Source of the DNA: CALJFL01 sp963669435
GTDB lineage: Bacteria > Pseudomonadota > Gammaproteobacteria > Pseudomonadales > Halieaceae
Direction: 5' to 3'
Assembly: GCA_963669435.1 (NCBI GenBank)
Contig: OY770025.1
Coordinates: 1,054,001 to 1,118,000 of the forward strand
Length of the DNA stretch: 64,000 bases
Within the stretch, counting starts at the first letter, position 1. Each line of letters opens with the position of its first letter. The position numbers were made by a program, and so were the translations under genes. The notes beneath the pieces were generated by a model. That model ran no database searches, had not been told where the DNA came from, and was given only the letters and a program-made list of their open reading frames with translations. Positions 8,973 to 17,768 of this stretch are shown here, piece by piece.

Positions 8973-9611
8973 ATGTACAAGAACACCGAATACAACCGCT
9001 GGCGCCGCCATCCCTGGCACGGTCTGCACGCTCGTTCAGACGATGATGTCGAAGATATCGTCCAGGTGTACGTGGAGATGACGCCCTCTGACGTGGTCAA
9101 GTATGAAGTGGACAAGAACTCCGGGTTCCTGATGGTCGACCGCCCCCAGCGCACCACCTCCAGTCCGCCCGCACTGTACGGCTTTATCCCGCGCACTTAT
9201 TGCGCAGAAGAAGTCGCCAATCGCTGCGAACACGCCGATATTGCCGACGGTGATCCGCTGGACATCTGTGTTTACTCCGAGCGGCATATCACCCGCGCCG
9301 ATATTATCCTCAATGCCCGCGTCGTGGGCGGCATTCAGATGATCGATGGCGGCGAGGCCGATGACAAAATTGTCGCGGTCCTGGAAGGCGACAACATCTG
9401 GGGTGATGTCCAGGACATTGCCGACCTGCCCGCCATCAAGACTGAGCGCCTGCAGCACTACTTTTCAACCTACAAGTTACAGCCGGGCAAAGACGTCGAT
9501 ATCAAGGTGGATTACGTTTACGGTCGCGATGAAGCATTGAAAGTAATTGCCGCCGCCGAAAAAGACTACTGGAATCACTTCGGCGATCTGCACGACGCCG
9601 CCAAGCGTTAG
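8973..9611 (+). CDS. ppa: Inorganic pyrophosphatase (family I)
   Basis: Hydrolyses PPi to phosphate in the cytoplasm, pulling biosynthetic reactions forward. ATG at 8973 with GAGG upstream gives 212 residues; an open frame back to 8880 adds nothing conserved. The family I metal-binding signature DGDPLDICV is present, with KYEVDK and the substrate-loop segment YGFIPRTYC before it. Length is longer than the roughly 175-residue E. coli enzyme, with an N-terminal stretch rich in Trp, Arg and His (NRWRRHPWHGLH). It follows the PPi-using phosphofructokinase, so the two may compete for the same metabolite. Confidence 0.93.
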   Translation: MYKNTEYNRWRRHPWHGLHARSDDDVEDIVQVYVEMTPSDVVKYEVDKNSGFLMVDRPQRTTSSPPALYGFIPRTYCAEEVANRCEHADIADGDPLDICVYSERHITRADIILNARVVGGIQMIDGGEADDKIVAVLEGDNIWGDVQDIADLPAIKTERLQHYFSTYKLQPGKDVDIKVDYVYGRDEALKVIAAAEKDYWNHFGDLHDAAKR

Positions 9612-9626
9612 ACAGCCTCACCCCCG

Positions 9627-9661
9627 GCCGGAGGCAAGCTGCCAGCTGCAGCGCCTCCGGC
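9627..9661. terminator. GC-rich stem between convergent ppa and M15 peptidase
   Basis: GCCGGAGGC (9627-9635) is the reverse complement of GCCTCCGGC (9653-9661). It lies in the 64-bp gap between two convergent genes. No U-run follows, so intrinsic termination is uncertain. Confidence 0.4.
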
Positions 9662-9675
9662 GGGCAGCAATCTCT

Positions 9676-10413
9676 CTAATGCCCTGGCTCCGCTGGACAC
9701 CAATCCGCCGGCACCGATACATACCGCGCCAGCAGTGCTTCCAGGTCCGCCTCCACTAAGTCACGCAGTGCCAACCCTTTATCCGTCGGCAGACTGTCCC
9801 AGGCCGCGCGCAACGCATACCCATTGAGACCCGATTCGCAAAGGCGTGCCAGGGGCGCGTAACTCAGATGCCAGCGCTCGGGGGCGACGCCGCCACGGTC
9901 AGCGCCATAGGGGCGATAAAATCCATGGGATTTTCCCGAGGCCATCTGCTCGTCCAGCCAGCAATGCAGGGGATCAAATACACCGCCTGGAACCACTTCC
10001 TGCGGCGTCAATTGTACGACGTAGTCTTCAGCAATGGCGGCGGCATCATACACATCAAGGTCAGTGCCCCAGTGGTGGCGGGACGTGCCCGGTAAGGCTG
10101 AAAACCGCAGTATGGCATGTAACCACTGCTGTGCCGTATGCGATTCACGCTGCAACGGTGAACCGGCATCGTCGTGCACTGCACGCTGTCCCTCAGCCTT
10201 GGCGTTCCATATCACGCACTGCCGCTCAAACGAGCGATAAGCGCTGGCAATGGCCAGATCAAAGCCCGCCCGGCGGGCATCGGCCTGCAGGTCAGCGAAG
10301 GCTTCAGCCACCGGCGCCTGTAGCTGGTGGTCATCGGCCAACGTCACCAGCGCGGATTGGTCGCGCCCGGTGAGCAGCAGCGGATCGAGTTCTGTTGTGG
10401 CCTCAGTTGTCAC
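9676..10413 (-). CDS. M15-family D,D-carboxypeptidase-like metallopeptidase
   Basis: 245 residues of the VanY/M15B fold. Zinc ligands are visible in SRHHWGTDLDVYD (His and Asp) and in ERWHLSYAP (the final His), with IASAYRSFERQ before them. The family cuts D-Ala-D-Ala or related peptidoglycan peptides. I see no signal peptide or membrane segment after the GTG start, so it may act in the cytoplasm or use another export route. The gene stands alone, facing ppa. The exact bond cleaved is unknown. Confidence 0.82.
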   Translation of the reverse strand: MTTEATTELDPLLLTGRDQSALVTLADDHQLQAPVAEAFADLQADARRAGFDLAIASAYRSFERQCVIWNAKAEGQRAVHDDAGSPLQRESHTAQQWLHAILRFSALPGTSRHHWGTDLDVYDAAAIAEDYVVQLTPQEVVPGGVFDPLHCWLDEQMASGKSHGFYRPYGADRGGVAPERWHLSYAPLARLCESGLNGYALRAAWDSLPTDKGLALRDLVEADLEALLARYVSVPADWCPAEPGH

Positions 10414-10458
10414 TGTCCGTTTTTCATCCTGTTACGCGCCCTGCTCCATTATCATTCT

Positions 10459-10509
10459 GGCTCCATCATTATGCCGGCCCCATCATTATCCCGGCTCCGT
10501 CACTATCCC
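10459..10509. repeat. 17-bp tandem repeat, three copies
   Basis: Three 17-mers in tandem: GGCTCCATCATTATGCC (10459-10475), GGCCCCATCATTATCCC (10476-10492) and GGCTCCGTCACTATCCC (10493-10509). A more degenerate unit may precede them (10441-10458). They lie in the 185-bp gap between the M15 peptidase start and the sfsA stop. No open frame here looks real. It is probably a slippage-derived minisatellite. Confidence 0.8.
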
Positions 10510-10598
10510 AGGCAGCTTCCATTACAACGATACTGGCCTGCTTACTCGCCGGGCTGCCGGCCTGTCGCGAGCAACCGAGCCCGCCACAAAAAACAAGG

Positions 10599-11303
10599 TT
10601 AGGGCGGATCGAGGGTAAACGGTAGCGGTGCCGCCAATTTCATGCCCCGGGTGTCAACACTCGCCGACCACGCCTGCACCTCGACGCCTCCGGCCATCGC
10701 TGTTGCCAACGCCTGGCGATAGCGTGGGTCGATATCGCCCGCCGCACTGACCCGCTCAATGCCGGTGTGCAGAACACAAAAGATCAGACAGGCCCGGGTA
10801 CGCTCATCAATCACGCGCTGCAACTCCAGCAAGTGTTTACGCCCCCGCTCACTGACCGCATCGGGAAAGACTCCCTGCCCTCGATCCCGGCACAGGGTAA
10901 CAGACTTGACCTCCACGAATACGCGACCTGGCGGCCCCTCCAGCAACAGGTCTGCGCGACTGCCGTCACCATACTTCACCTCCCTGCGAAGCTGGGGGTA
11001 GTCTTCGAAGCCGGGCACGGAGCCAGCGGCCAAACCCTCTGCCACCACCGCGTTGGCCTTCGCCGAATGGATACAAGCCAGGCCCTGGGGTGTCTCCACC
11101 AACTCCCAGGTATGCGGGTACTTGCGGGTCTTGACCTCGCTGCGTGACAACCACACCGAGGCACCTTCAGGCGCACAGCCGGTCATGGCGCCGGTGTTTG
11201 GGCAGTGCACGGTAATGACGTCACCATCGGGTAACTCCACATCGGCCAGAAATCGCTTGTATCGGCGCAACAGCACTGCCCGCTGCAAGGGTGGCCATTC
11301 CAC
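10599..11303 (-). CDS. sfsA: SfsA, DNA/RNA nuclease-fold sugar-fermentation stimulation protein
   Basis: The GTG at 11303, nine bases after GAGAGGG, gives 234 residues, exactly the E. coli SfsA length; the open frame extends upstream but with no family similarity. Conserved segments include RYKRFLADVELPDG, HCPNTGAMTGC, KRKYPHTWEL-like RKYPHTWELV, and VEVKSVTL, the last resembling a PD-(D/E)xK nuclease core. E. coli SfsA affects sugar-fermentation genes and binds DNA, but its true role is unsettled. It is divergent from dksA, which lies next to sfsA in many gammaproteobacteria. Confidence 0.92.
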   Translation of the reverse strand: MEWPPLQRAVLLRRYKRFLADVELPDGDVITVHCPNTGAMTGCAPEGASVWLSRSEVKTRKYPHTWELVETPQGLACIHSAKANAVVAEGLAAGSVPGFEDYPQLRREVKYGDGSRADLLLEGPPGRVFVEVKSVTLCRDRGQGVFPDAVSERGRKHLLELQRVIDERTRACLIFCVLHTGIERVSAAGDIDPRYRQALATAMAGGVEVQAWSASVDTRGMKLAAPLPFTLDPP

Positions 11304-11617
11304 TAACAGGCCCTCTCGCAGCGCGCGCTCAACCCCGAAGCGGCATCTGCCGACAAATCGTTGCAGCCGTTGGATGGCCGAATCAGGCCGCAAGGGATAA
11401 CTGCTGGAATGTACACGGTGAACACCAAACTCCGGACCTTGGACAGGCATTCTAGCAAGGCTATTCCCCACCTGGCAGGCGAGATTGTGTTTTGCAATTT
11501 TTAGTAGCACACGCCTTGGATTTCTGGTATTTTCCCCGCCCTCCGTAGATAGTGAGCTCAGCAACGGGCGGCGATAAACTCGCCAAATTTGTGTAACAGC
11601 TTGTGTGGGAAGTAACC

Positions 11618-12127
11618 ATGCCAACAAAAGCAGCATCCAAAACTGCCAGTAAAACCAAGCCCGCCGCCAAGAAAACCGCGGCCGCCAGCAAGCGCAAGTC
11701 CAACGGCGCCAGCACCGAATTCAGCAACTTCGAGCCGTACAAGCCCAAGCGCGGCGAAGAGTACATGTGCGAGCCCCAACTTGAGCACTTCCGCAAGATA
11801 CTGCTGCACTGGAAAGCCGAGCTGATGCAGGAAGTAGACCGCACCGTCAGCCATATGAAGGATGAAGCGGCAAACTTTCCCGACCCGGCTGACCGCGCCA
11901 CCCAGGAAGAGGAATTCAGCCTGGAACTGCGCACCCGTGACCGCGAGCGCAAGCTGATCAAAAAGATCGATGTCACCATGGAGCGTATCGACCAGGACGA
12001 CTACGGATTCTGTGACGCCTGTGGCGTGGAGATTGGCATCAAGCGCCTCGAAGCCCGACCCACAGCCACACTCTGTATCGACTGCAAAACCCTGGACGAA
12101 ATCAAAGAACGCCAGGAACTTGGCTGA
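11618..12127 (+). CDS. dksA: RNA polymerase-binding transcription factor DksA
   Basis: Binds the RNA polymerase secondary channel and works with ppGpp to adjust transcription from rRNA and amino-acid promoters. 169 residues from ATG 11618 (GGAAG upstream): a Lys/Ala-rich N-terminal tail (1-30), a coiled coil with the tip DPADRATQEEE (89-99), and a four-cysteine zinc finger with Cys132, Cys135, Cys153 and Cys156. All finger cysteines and the tip acids are present, so it is a canonical DksA rather than a Cys-lacking paralogue. The basic tail is longer than in E. coli (151 residues). gluQ follows after 25 bp. Confidence 0.95.
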   Translation: MPTKAASKTASKTKPAAKKTAAASKRKSNGASTEFSNFEPYKPKRGEEYMCEPQLEHFRKILLHWKAELMQEVDRTVSHMKDEAANFPDPADRATQEEEFSLELRTRDRERKLIKKIDVTMERIDQDDYGFCDACGVEIGIKRLEARPTATLCIDCKTLDEIKERQELG

Positions 12128-12152
12128 TTGCTGACTCCCGGCGGATAGCGCC

Positions 12153-13034
12153 GTGAGTCGCACAGACACCTCCTATCGCGGGCGCTTCGCGCCCTCACCG
12201 ACCGGCCCAATGCACATGGGCTCGCTTATCGCGGCACTTGCCAGCTACCTCGACGCGCGGCACTACCATGGCGAATGGCTGGTGCGCATCGAGGACCTGG
12301 ACCCGCCCAGAGAAATGGCAGGCTCCGCTAACCTGATACTCAAAAGCCTGGAACGACACGGCTTACACTGGGACGGTGAGCCCCTTTGGCAAAGCAATCG
12401 CGAGGCCGCTTACGAACAGGCGCTGTTGGCTTTAGAGCAGCAGGGGCTGCTGTTCCACTGTGACTGCACACGGCAGAAACTTGGCCCCAACGGTAGCTGC
12501 CGGGGGCACTGCCTACCCAGGCAAGCAGAGGTTGGCCAGCCCTGTGCTTTACGCGTCAGGGTGCCCGACGATACAGCACTGCAAATTGAAGATCTCTGGC
12601 AGGGCCAACAGCAATCACTGCTGGGCCAGGGGACAGCGGATTTCACCGTTAAGCGCAAGGACAGCCTGTACGCCTACCAACTCGCCGTGGTGGTGGATGA
12701 TGCCAGCCAGGGCATAACCCACATCATTCGCGGCTCAGATATTCTCGACTCCACCCCTCGCCAGTTGTTTTTGCAAAACGCCCTGGGTTACCCGAACCCT
12801 CACTACGGGCACCTGCCGGTGATCTGCAATGCCGAGGGTCAAAAGCTCAGCAAACAAAACCATGCGGCACCACTGGACGACGACCGCGCCTGCGACAACT
12901 TGCGCTATGCGCTGGCGTTCCTGCAGCAGCCCGTCCCAGATGACATCGAGGACCCGGTAGCGCTGGTGTCCAGGGCGGCCGCCGACTGGTCACGTCAGCG
13001 CGTCCCGCGAGTGATGACCATCGAGCAACACTGA
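12153..13034 (+). CDS. gluQ: Glutamyl-Q tRNA(Asp) synthetase
   Basis: Attaches glutamate to queuosine in the anticodon of tRNA(Asp). 293 residues from a GTG: catalytic-domain similarity to GlnRS/GluRS with no anticodon-binding domain. The HIGH-type motif is HMGS at 21-24 in APSPTGPMHMGS, zinc cysteines include Cys103, Cys105 and Cys120, and the KMSKS-type loop is KLSKQNH near 230. The dksA-gluQ gene order is standard in gammaproteobacteria and supports the assignment. Confidence 0.93.
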   Translation: MSRTDTSYRGRFAPSPTGPMHMGSLIAALASYLDARHYHGEWLVRIEDLDPPREMAGSANLILKSLERHGLHWDGEPLWQSNREAAYEQALLALEQQGLLFHCDCTRQKLGPNGSCRGHCLPRQAEVGQPCALRVRVPDDTALQIEDLWQGQQQSLLGQGTADFTVKRKDSLYAYQLAVVVDDASQGITHIIRGSDILDSTPRQLFLQNALGYPNPHYGHLPVICNAEGQKLSKQNHAAPLDDDRACDNLRYALAFLQQPVPDDIEDPVALVSRAAADWSRQRVPRVMTIEQH

Positions 13035-13098
13035 CCGGCTTTACCACCTACCCGTGCTTCAGTAGTATCGATGGCCTTGTTGCCTCGGGGAAAACAGC

Positions 13099-13275
13099 AT
13101 GTACATCAACCGGGCCCTGCTGATGATTCTCGGGCTTGTGATCATTTTCCTGCCGTCCATTGAAGCCTGGGCGTTCAGCGGCGGGGCCAACTGGTACCGG
13201 CCCTACCTGCTGTGGTTGATTCTCATTGGCGCCGCCTATTGGAACCAGCGTAGCCGGTATCCCGATGAGCTTTAG
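13099..13275 (+). CDS. cbrX: Small membrane protein upstream of the CbrA-like kinase (CbrX-like)
   Basis: A 58-residue reading frame starting MYINRALLMILGLVIIFLPS, with GGGG eight bases before the ATG and two likely membrane segments (about 5-20 and 34-49). It ends inside the start of the kinase gene: the last codons and stop read ATGAGCTTTAG, with the kinase ATG being the first three bases. Pseudomonas cbrA is also preceded by a short overlapping gene called cbrX, thought to couple translation. Assignment is by position, size and overlap; the symbol is tentative. Confidence 0.72.
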   Translation: MYINRALLMILGLVIIFLPSIEAWAFSGGANWYRPYLLWLILIGAAYWNQRSRYPDEL

Positions 13276-16240
13276 TCTCACCCAGATCGTCCTGGCCACG
13301 GTTGCCTACCTGTCCCTCATGTTCCTGGTGGCCCTGGCCACCGATCGCGGTAAGCTACCTCGCTGGATCACCCATCACCCGGCCACCTACGTACTGTCGC
13401 TCGGGGTCATTGCCGGTGCTATCGCCACCAATGGTGTATTCGCCCTGGCTGCCCAGTACGGGTACAGCTACCTGTTTTACTACATGGGCGTGGCGATGAT
13501 GTTCTTTGTGGCAACCTTGCTGCTGCTGCCGATCCTGCGCCTGTGCAGGGTCTACCAACTCGCCTCACTGGCCGACGTGCTGGCCTTTCGTTTCCGCAGC
13601 CAGTGGGTAGGGACCACGGTCACCCTGGCAATGTGCGCGACACTACTGCCGCTGCTGGCACTGCAAATCCAGGCCGTCGCTGACAGCATTGCCATTCTCG
13701 CCGGTGACGACACCGGCCCGCTACCGGCAGGTAACCACCAGGAAGGACTGGCACTGCTGTTCTGTATCATCATTACGGCCTTCTCGATCTTCTTCGGCAC
13801 ACGCAACGTCTCGACGCCCAATCGCAATACCGGCATGGTAACCGCCATCGCCTTCGAATCGCTGGTGAAACTGACAGCCATGCTGTTGCTTATGCTACTG
13901 GTGGTACAGCAGGTGTTCGGTGGCTTTGCCGGGATGGAAACGTGGCTCGCCGAGCAGCCCCTGGTCACCGAGCTTTTACAGCGCCCGCTGCAGAGTGAAT
14001 CCGCGCGCACCATGTTGCTGCTGTTTTTCGCTGGAGCCGTGTGCATGCCACACATTTTCCACATGGCTTTTGCCGAAAACACCGACAGCCAGGACCTTCG
14101 AGTCGCCACCTGGGCGCTGCCTCTGTATCTGCTATTGCTGAGCTTGCCCGTATTGCCGCTGATCTGGGCTGGCTTAAAACTGGGACACGCGCTACCGGTC
14201 GAGTATTCCGGCATTGCCATCGGTCTGGCACTGGAATCAACGACGATTACTGCGGCGGCTTTTGGCGCCGGATTGTCTGCCGCCAGCGCAGCCATCATTG
14301 TCACCACGCTGGCATTGGCCAACATGTGTCTCAACCACCTGGTGTTACCACGCACCTTGCGTCAATTGCACGGCGACCAGAACCTTTACCTGCAGTTGAA
14401 GTGGCAGCGAAGGGGCCTGATTACCCTGTTGATCGCTGCAGGCTATATCTTCTTTCTCGCCCTCAGCGGTCGCCATAACCTGGCGGACCTGGGCTTTGTA
14501 GCGTTCAGCGGTACGCTGCAGTTTTTACCCGGCACCGTCGCAACCCCCTACTGGCACCGCGCCAATCGCAAGGGACTGCTCGCCGGGTTGGCAGCTGGAT
14601 TGACGGTATGGGCGGTGACACTGCTGCTGCCGGTAATGGGTACACCGCGTCCGGATTGGCTACACACCTGGGCCAATCGCTGGTTTGAGGGCTTCAGCAA
14701 CAACTGGGGCGCAGATACCCTGCTGGCACTGACGGCTAATGTGGCGGTGTTTGTGCTGGTATCACTGCTGACGCGAGCCAGCGAAGAAGAGCAAGTGGCA
14801 GCAGAAATCTGCTCCATGGATGACATTAAGCGCCCCCCCAGGCGCACCCTGTCAATAGGCACGGCCGCAGAGTTTTCCACGCGCCTAAGCGAGGCACTGG
14901 GTCAGGAGATTGCCACTACGGAGGTGAACCGCGCCCTGGCCGAATTGCAATTCCAGGCTGACGAGGCGCGACCCTATGCGCTACGTCGCTTGCGGGGACG
15001 CCTGGAGGCGAATCTGTCCCGCCTGCTCGGACCGGCAGTAGCCCTCAACATGATCAATCGCTGTCTGCCCTATCGTTCCGAGGACCAGGACACCACCGAA
15101 GATTTCACCCTGCTCGAACGCAAAGTGGATAAGGCGCAGGGGCAATTCACCGGGGTTGCCGCCGACCTGAATAACCTGCGCCGCCACTACCGCGAAACCC
15201 TGGACAACCTGCCCATGGGGGTGTGCTCGATTGCCGATGATGGTGAGCTGCTGCTGTGGAATCGCAGCATGGAGCAACTTACCGATATCCCCGCCCGCGC
15301 GGTGGTAGGTTCACTGCTCGGCTCCATGGAATCACCCTGGCGTGAAATTATCGAGGAATTCCTCAGTGCCGATAGCGCCGCGGTAAGCAAACGGGAGGTC
15401 ACCCTGGACAGTGGTAGCGCCCGCTGGCTAAGCCTGCACAAGGCGTCGGTGAGTGATACGCCCGACGAGGCCGACCGGGTGATCCTGGTGGAGGACGTCA
15501 CCGACTACGAGATGCTGCAGGGCGAGCTACTACACAATGAACGGCTGGCCTCGATTGGTCGCCTGGCAGCGGGGGTTGCCCACGAGATCGGCAACCCGGT
15601 CACCGGCATCGCCTGCCTGGCGCAAAACCTATCCTATGAAAATGACCCGGACGAGATTCGCGACACCGCACAGGATATCCTCAAGCAAACAGACAGGGTC
15701 ACCCGCATCGTTGAATCCCTGGTCAATTTTTCCCATGTGGGCTCGGGAGCGGGGGATGTGCGGTTGGGGCCTTGCAACCTCGCTGACTGTATTGACGAAG
15801 CCACCAACCTGCTGCAACTGGACAGGCAAGCGAAACACATCAACTACCGCAACGACTGTGACCGCGAACGCGTTGTGCTCGCCGACAGTCAGCGCCTGCT
15901 GCAAGTGTTTATCAACCTGCTCGCCAACGCCAGGGACGCCTGTGAAGATGGCGGTATGGTGCATATCCATGAGCGCCTCGAGGGCGAGACCGTCTGTATC
16001 GCGGTGGAAGATAATGGCTCGGGCATTCCCGCGGAGATTATGGATCGCATCTTTGAGCCCTTCTTCACCACCAAGGAACCAGGCGAGGGAACTGGCCTGG
16101 GGCTGGCATTGGTGTACAGCATCATGGATGACATGGGGGGCAGCCTGCAGATTGTGAGCCCGGTCACGGCGGACCAGGCAGGCACCCGGGTGAACCTGGA
16201 ACTACCGCACAGCAGCTACGCTGGGGTTTTTGAAGTGTAA
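13265..16240 (+). CDS. cbrA: CbrA-like sensor histidine kinase with a PutP-type transporter domain
   Basis: 991-residue inner-membrane kinase. Residues about 1-500 form a multi-pass sodium/solute-symporter (SLC5, PutP-like) domain; then a linker and a PAS domain (about 635-740, LDNLPMGVCSIADDGELLLWNRSME), a HisKA domain with His773 in VAHEIGNP, and a HATPase with DNGSGIP at 916-922 and TGLGLALVYSIMDDMGG. In Pseudomonas, CbrA phosphorylates CbrB to control carbon and nitrogen source use. The start at 13265 overlaps the small upstream gene by 11 bases. The matching regulator and pcnB-folK follow, as in Pseudomonas. Whether the symporter domain still transports histidine is unknown. Confidence 0.9.
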   Translation: MSFSLTQIVLATVAYLSLMFLVALATDRGKLPRWITHHPATYVLSLGVIAGAIATNGVFALAAQYGYSYLFYYMGVAMMFFVATLLLLPILRLCRVYQLASLADVLAFRFRSQWVGTTVTLAMCATLLPLLALQIQAVADSIAILAGDDTGPLPAGNHQEGLALLFCIIITAFSIFFGTRNVSTPNRNTGMVTAIAFESLVKLTAMLLLMLLVVQQVFGGFAGMETWLAEQPLVTELLQRPLQSESARTMLLLFFAGAVCMPHIFHMAFAENTDSQDLRVATWALPLYLLLLSLPVLPLIWAGLKLGHALPVEYSGIAIGLALESTTITAAAFGAGLSAASAAIIVTTLALANMCLNHLVLPRTLRQLHGDQNLYLQLKWQRRGLITLLIAAGYIFFLALSGRHNLADLGFVAFSGTLQFLPGTVATPYWHRANRKGLLAGLAAGLTVWAVTLLLPVMGTPRPDWLHTWANRWFEGFSNNWGADTLLALTANVAVFVLVSLLTRASEEEQVAAEICSMDDIKRPPRRTLSIGTAAEFSTRLSEALGQEIATTEVNRALAELQFQADEARPYALRRLRGRLEANLSRLLGPAVALNMINRCLPYRSEDQDTTEDFTLLERKVDKAQGQFTGVAADLNNLRRHYRETLDNLPMGVCSIADDGELLLWNRSMEQLTDIPARAVVGSLLGSMESPWREIIEEFLSADSAAVSKREVTLDSGSARWLSLHKASVSDTPDEADRVILVEDVTDYEMLQGELLHNERLASIGRLAAGVAHEIGNPVTGIACLAQNLSYENDPDEIRDTAQDILKQTDRVTRIVESLVNFSHVGSGAGDVRLGPCNLADCIDEATNLLQLDRQAKHINYRNDCDRERVVLADSQRLLQVFINLLANARDACEDGGMVHIHERLEGETVCIAVEDNGSGIPAEIMDRIFEPFFTTKEPGEGTGLGLALVYSIMDDMGGSLQIVSPVTADQAGTRVNLELPHSSYAGVFEV

Positions 16241-16299
16241 CCGGGTGACACTGCAAGCTACTGTATTTACTGGAAAAGTAGTTTCAGGAGGAGTATCTT

Positions 16300-16323
16300 G
16301 TGTCTCCGAGCGTGAAAAGGTAA
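16300..16323 (+). CDS. Putative 7-codon leader ORF before cbrB
   Basis: A GTG codon six bases after the strong Shine-Dalgarno GGAGGAG (16287-16293) opens a frame reading MSPSVKR and then TAA, six bases before the cbrB ATG and in the same frame. The leader's ribosome site is much stronger than that of cbrB itself (AAAAGG). It could couple or limit cbrB translation. No homology can be claimed for so short a frame. Confidence 0.4.
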   Translation: MSPSVKR

Positions 16324-16329
16324 CACCCT

Positions 16330-17766
16330 ATGCAGCAAATCCTGGTCGTCGAAGATGAATCCGTCATTCGCTCAGCACTGCGCCGGCTGCTGGAACGAAA
16401 CGGCTACGAAGTCGCTGAGGCTGCCTCGGTCCAGGAAGCTGAAAACAAGTACACACTCACCGATTATGACCTGATTATCAGTGACTTACGGCTACCCGGG
16501 GCACCGGGTACGGACCTGATCAAGCGCGCAGGGGATGTGCCGGTGCTGATCATGACCAGTTATGCCAGCCTGCGCTCTGCGGTGGATTCGATGCGCATGG
16601 GCGCTGTGGATTACATCGCCAAACCATTCGACCACGGTGACCTGGTTAACGCGGTTCAGCGCATTATTGCCGATCATCCGACAGTCCGCGAAAGCGATCC
16701 CGAGACCAGTAAAACCCGTGAGCCCAGCACCAACGGCAAGCTCACAGGCATCATTGGAAACTGCCCGGCGATGGTCACCTTGTTCGACCAAATCACCCGT
16801 GTCTCCCCCACCGAATCGACGGTGCTGGTACTCGGTGAAACGGGTACCGGTAAGGAATTGGTGGCCCGTAGCGTGCACGAACACAGCAAGCGGGCCAGCA
16901 AGACACTGATATCGGTGAACTGTGCAGCGATCCCCGAGACCCTGATCGAATCGGAGTTGTTCGGCTACGAGAAGGGTGCCTTTACCGGCGCCAACGCCAG
17001 CCGCATGGGACTGATAGAAGCAGCAGATGGCGGCACCTTGTTCCTTGACGAGATAGGCGAACTACCGATGGAGGCACAGGCTAGGCTGCTGCGCTTTATC
17101 CAGGAAGGTGAGATACGCCGCATTGGTTCGGTACATTCTCGCAAGGTGAACGTCAGACTGATCTGCGCAACCCACCGGAATTTGCCCACACTGGCTGCCG
17201 AAGGCCAGTTCCGTCAGGATCTGTATTACCGGATCAATGTGCTGCGCCTGTCGTTGCCACCGCTTCGGGAGCGCGGCAAGGACATTCTTCACCTGGCCGA
17301 GCGCATGCTGAAAGAACAATCGAAGCGCCTTGAGCGCAGCAACCTGGTACTGTCGCCACGTGCGATCCAGGCGATTACTACCTACCAGTGGCCGGGTAAT
17401 GTCCGGGAATTGGAGCACGCCATTGAGCGTGCGGTGGTACTGACTGATGGTACCGAAATCGATAATGAAGCGCTGGGCATCGACCTCGAACTGGTAAACA
17501 TCAACCGCATCCGCGGCCAGGCAGGTATCAAGGGACAGGCCTCTCCCCGCAGTCAGCCGGTGAGCACTGATCCTGCCGAGGACCTGTCCCTGGAAGATTA
17601 TTTCCAGCGTTTTGTACTGGAGCACCAGGACTCAATGAGTGAGACGGAACTGGCCAAGAAGCTGGGCATTAGCCGCAAGTGTCTCTGGGAGCGTCGACAG
17701 CGCTTCGATATTCCTCGCAAAAAGGCCGGTGTCAGCGCTGGAAGAGGCAAAAAGATCGCTTCCTGA
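16330..17766 (+). CDS. cbrB: CbrB-like sigma-54-dependent response regulator (NtrC family)
   Basis: 478 residues in three parts. A receiver domain has Asp52 as phospho-acceptor in DLIISDLRLPG. An AAA+ domain has Walker A GETGTGKE at 169-176, the sigma-54 contact loop GAFTGA at 216-221, and the sensor region PGNVRELEHAI. A C-terminal Fis-type helix-turn-helix (about 440-470) has ETELAKKLGISRKCLWERRQ. It should activate sigma-54 promoters when phosphorylated by the adjacent kinase. The obvious target is the sigma-54 promoter found 125 bp downstream of its stop. Confidence 0.93.
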   Translation: MQQILVVEDESVIRSALRRLLERNGYEVAEAASVQEAENKYTLTDYDLIISDLRLPGAPGTDLIKRAGDVPVLIMTSYASLRSAVDSMRMGAVDYIAKPFDHGDLVNAVQRIIADHPTVRESDPETSKTREPSTNGKLTGIIGNCPAMVTLFDQITRVSPTESTVLVLGETGTGKELVARSVHEHSKRASKTLISVNCAAIPETLIESELFGYEKGAFTGANASRMGLIEAADGGTLFLDEIGELPMEAQARLLRFIQEGEIRRIGSVHSRKVNVRLICATHRNLPTLAAEGQFRQDLYYRINVLRLSLPPLRERGKDILHLAERMLKEQSKRLERSNLVLSPRAIQAITTYQWPGNVRELEHAIERAVVLTDGTEIDNEALGIDLELVNINRIRGQAGIKGQASPRSQPVSTDPAEDLSLEDYFQRFVLEHQDSMSETELAKKLGISRKCLWERRQRFDIPRKKAGVSAGRGKKIAS

Positions 17767-17768
17767 GC

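Noticed and set aside
11304..11636. N-terminal extension of SfsA
   Set aside because: The GTG at 11303 has a good ribosome site and gives exact family length; the extension is not conserved and would run into the dksA promoter.
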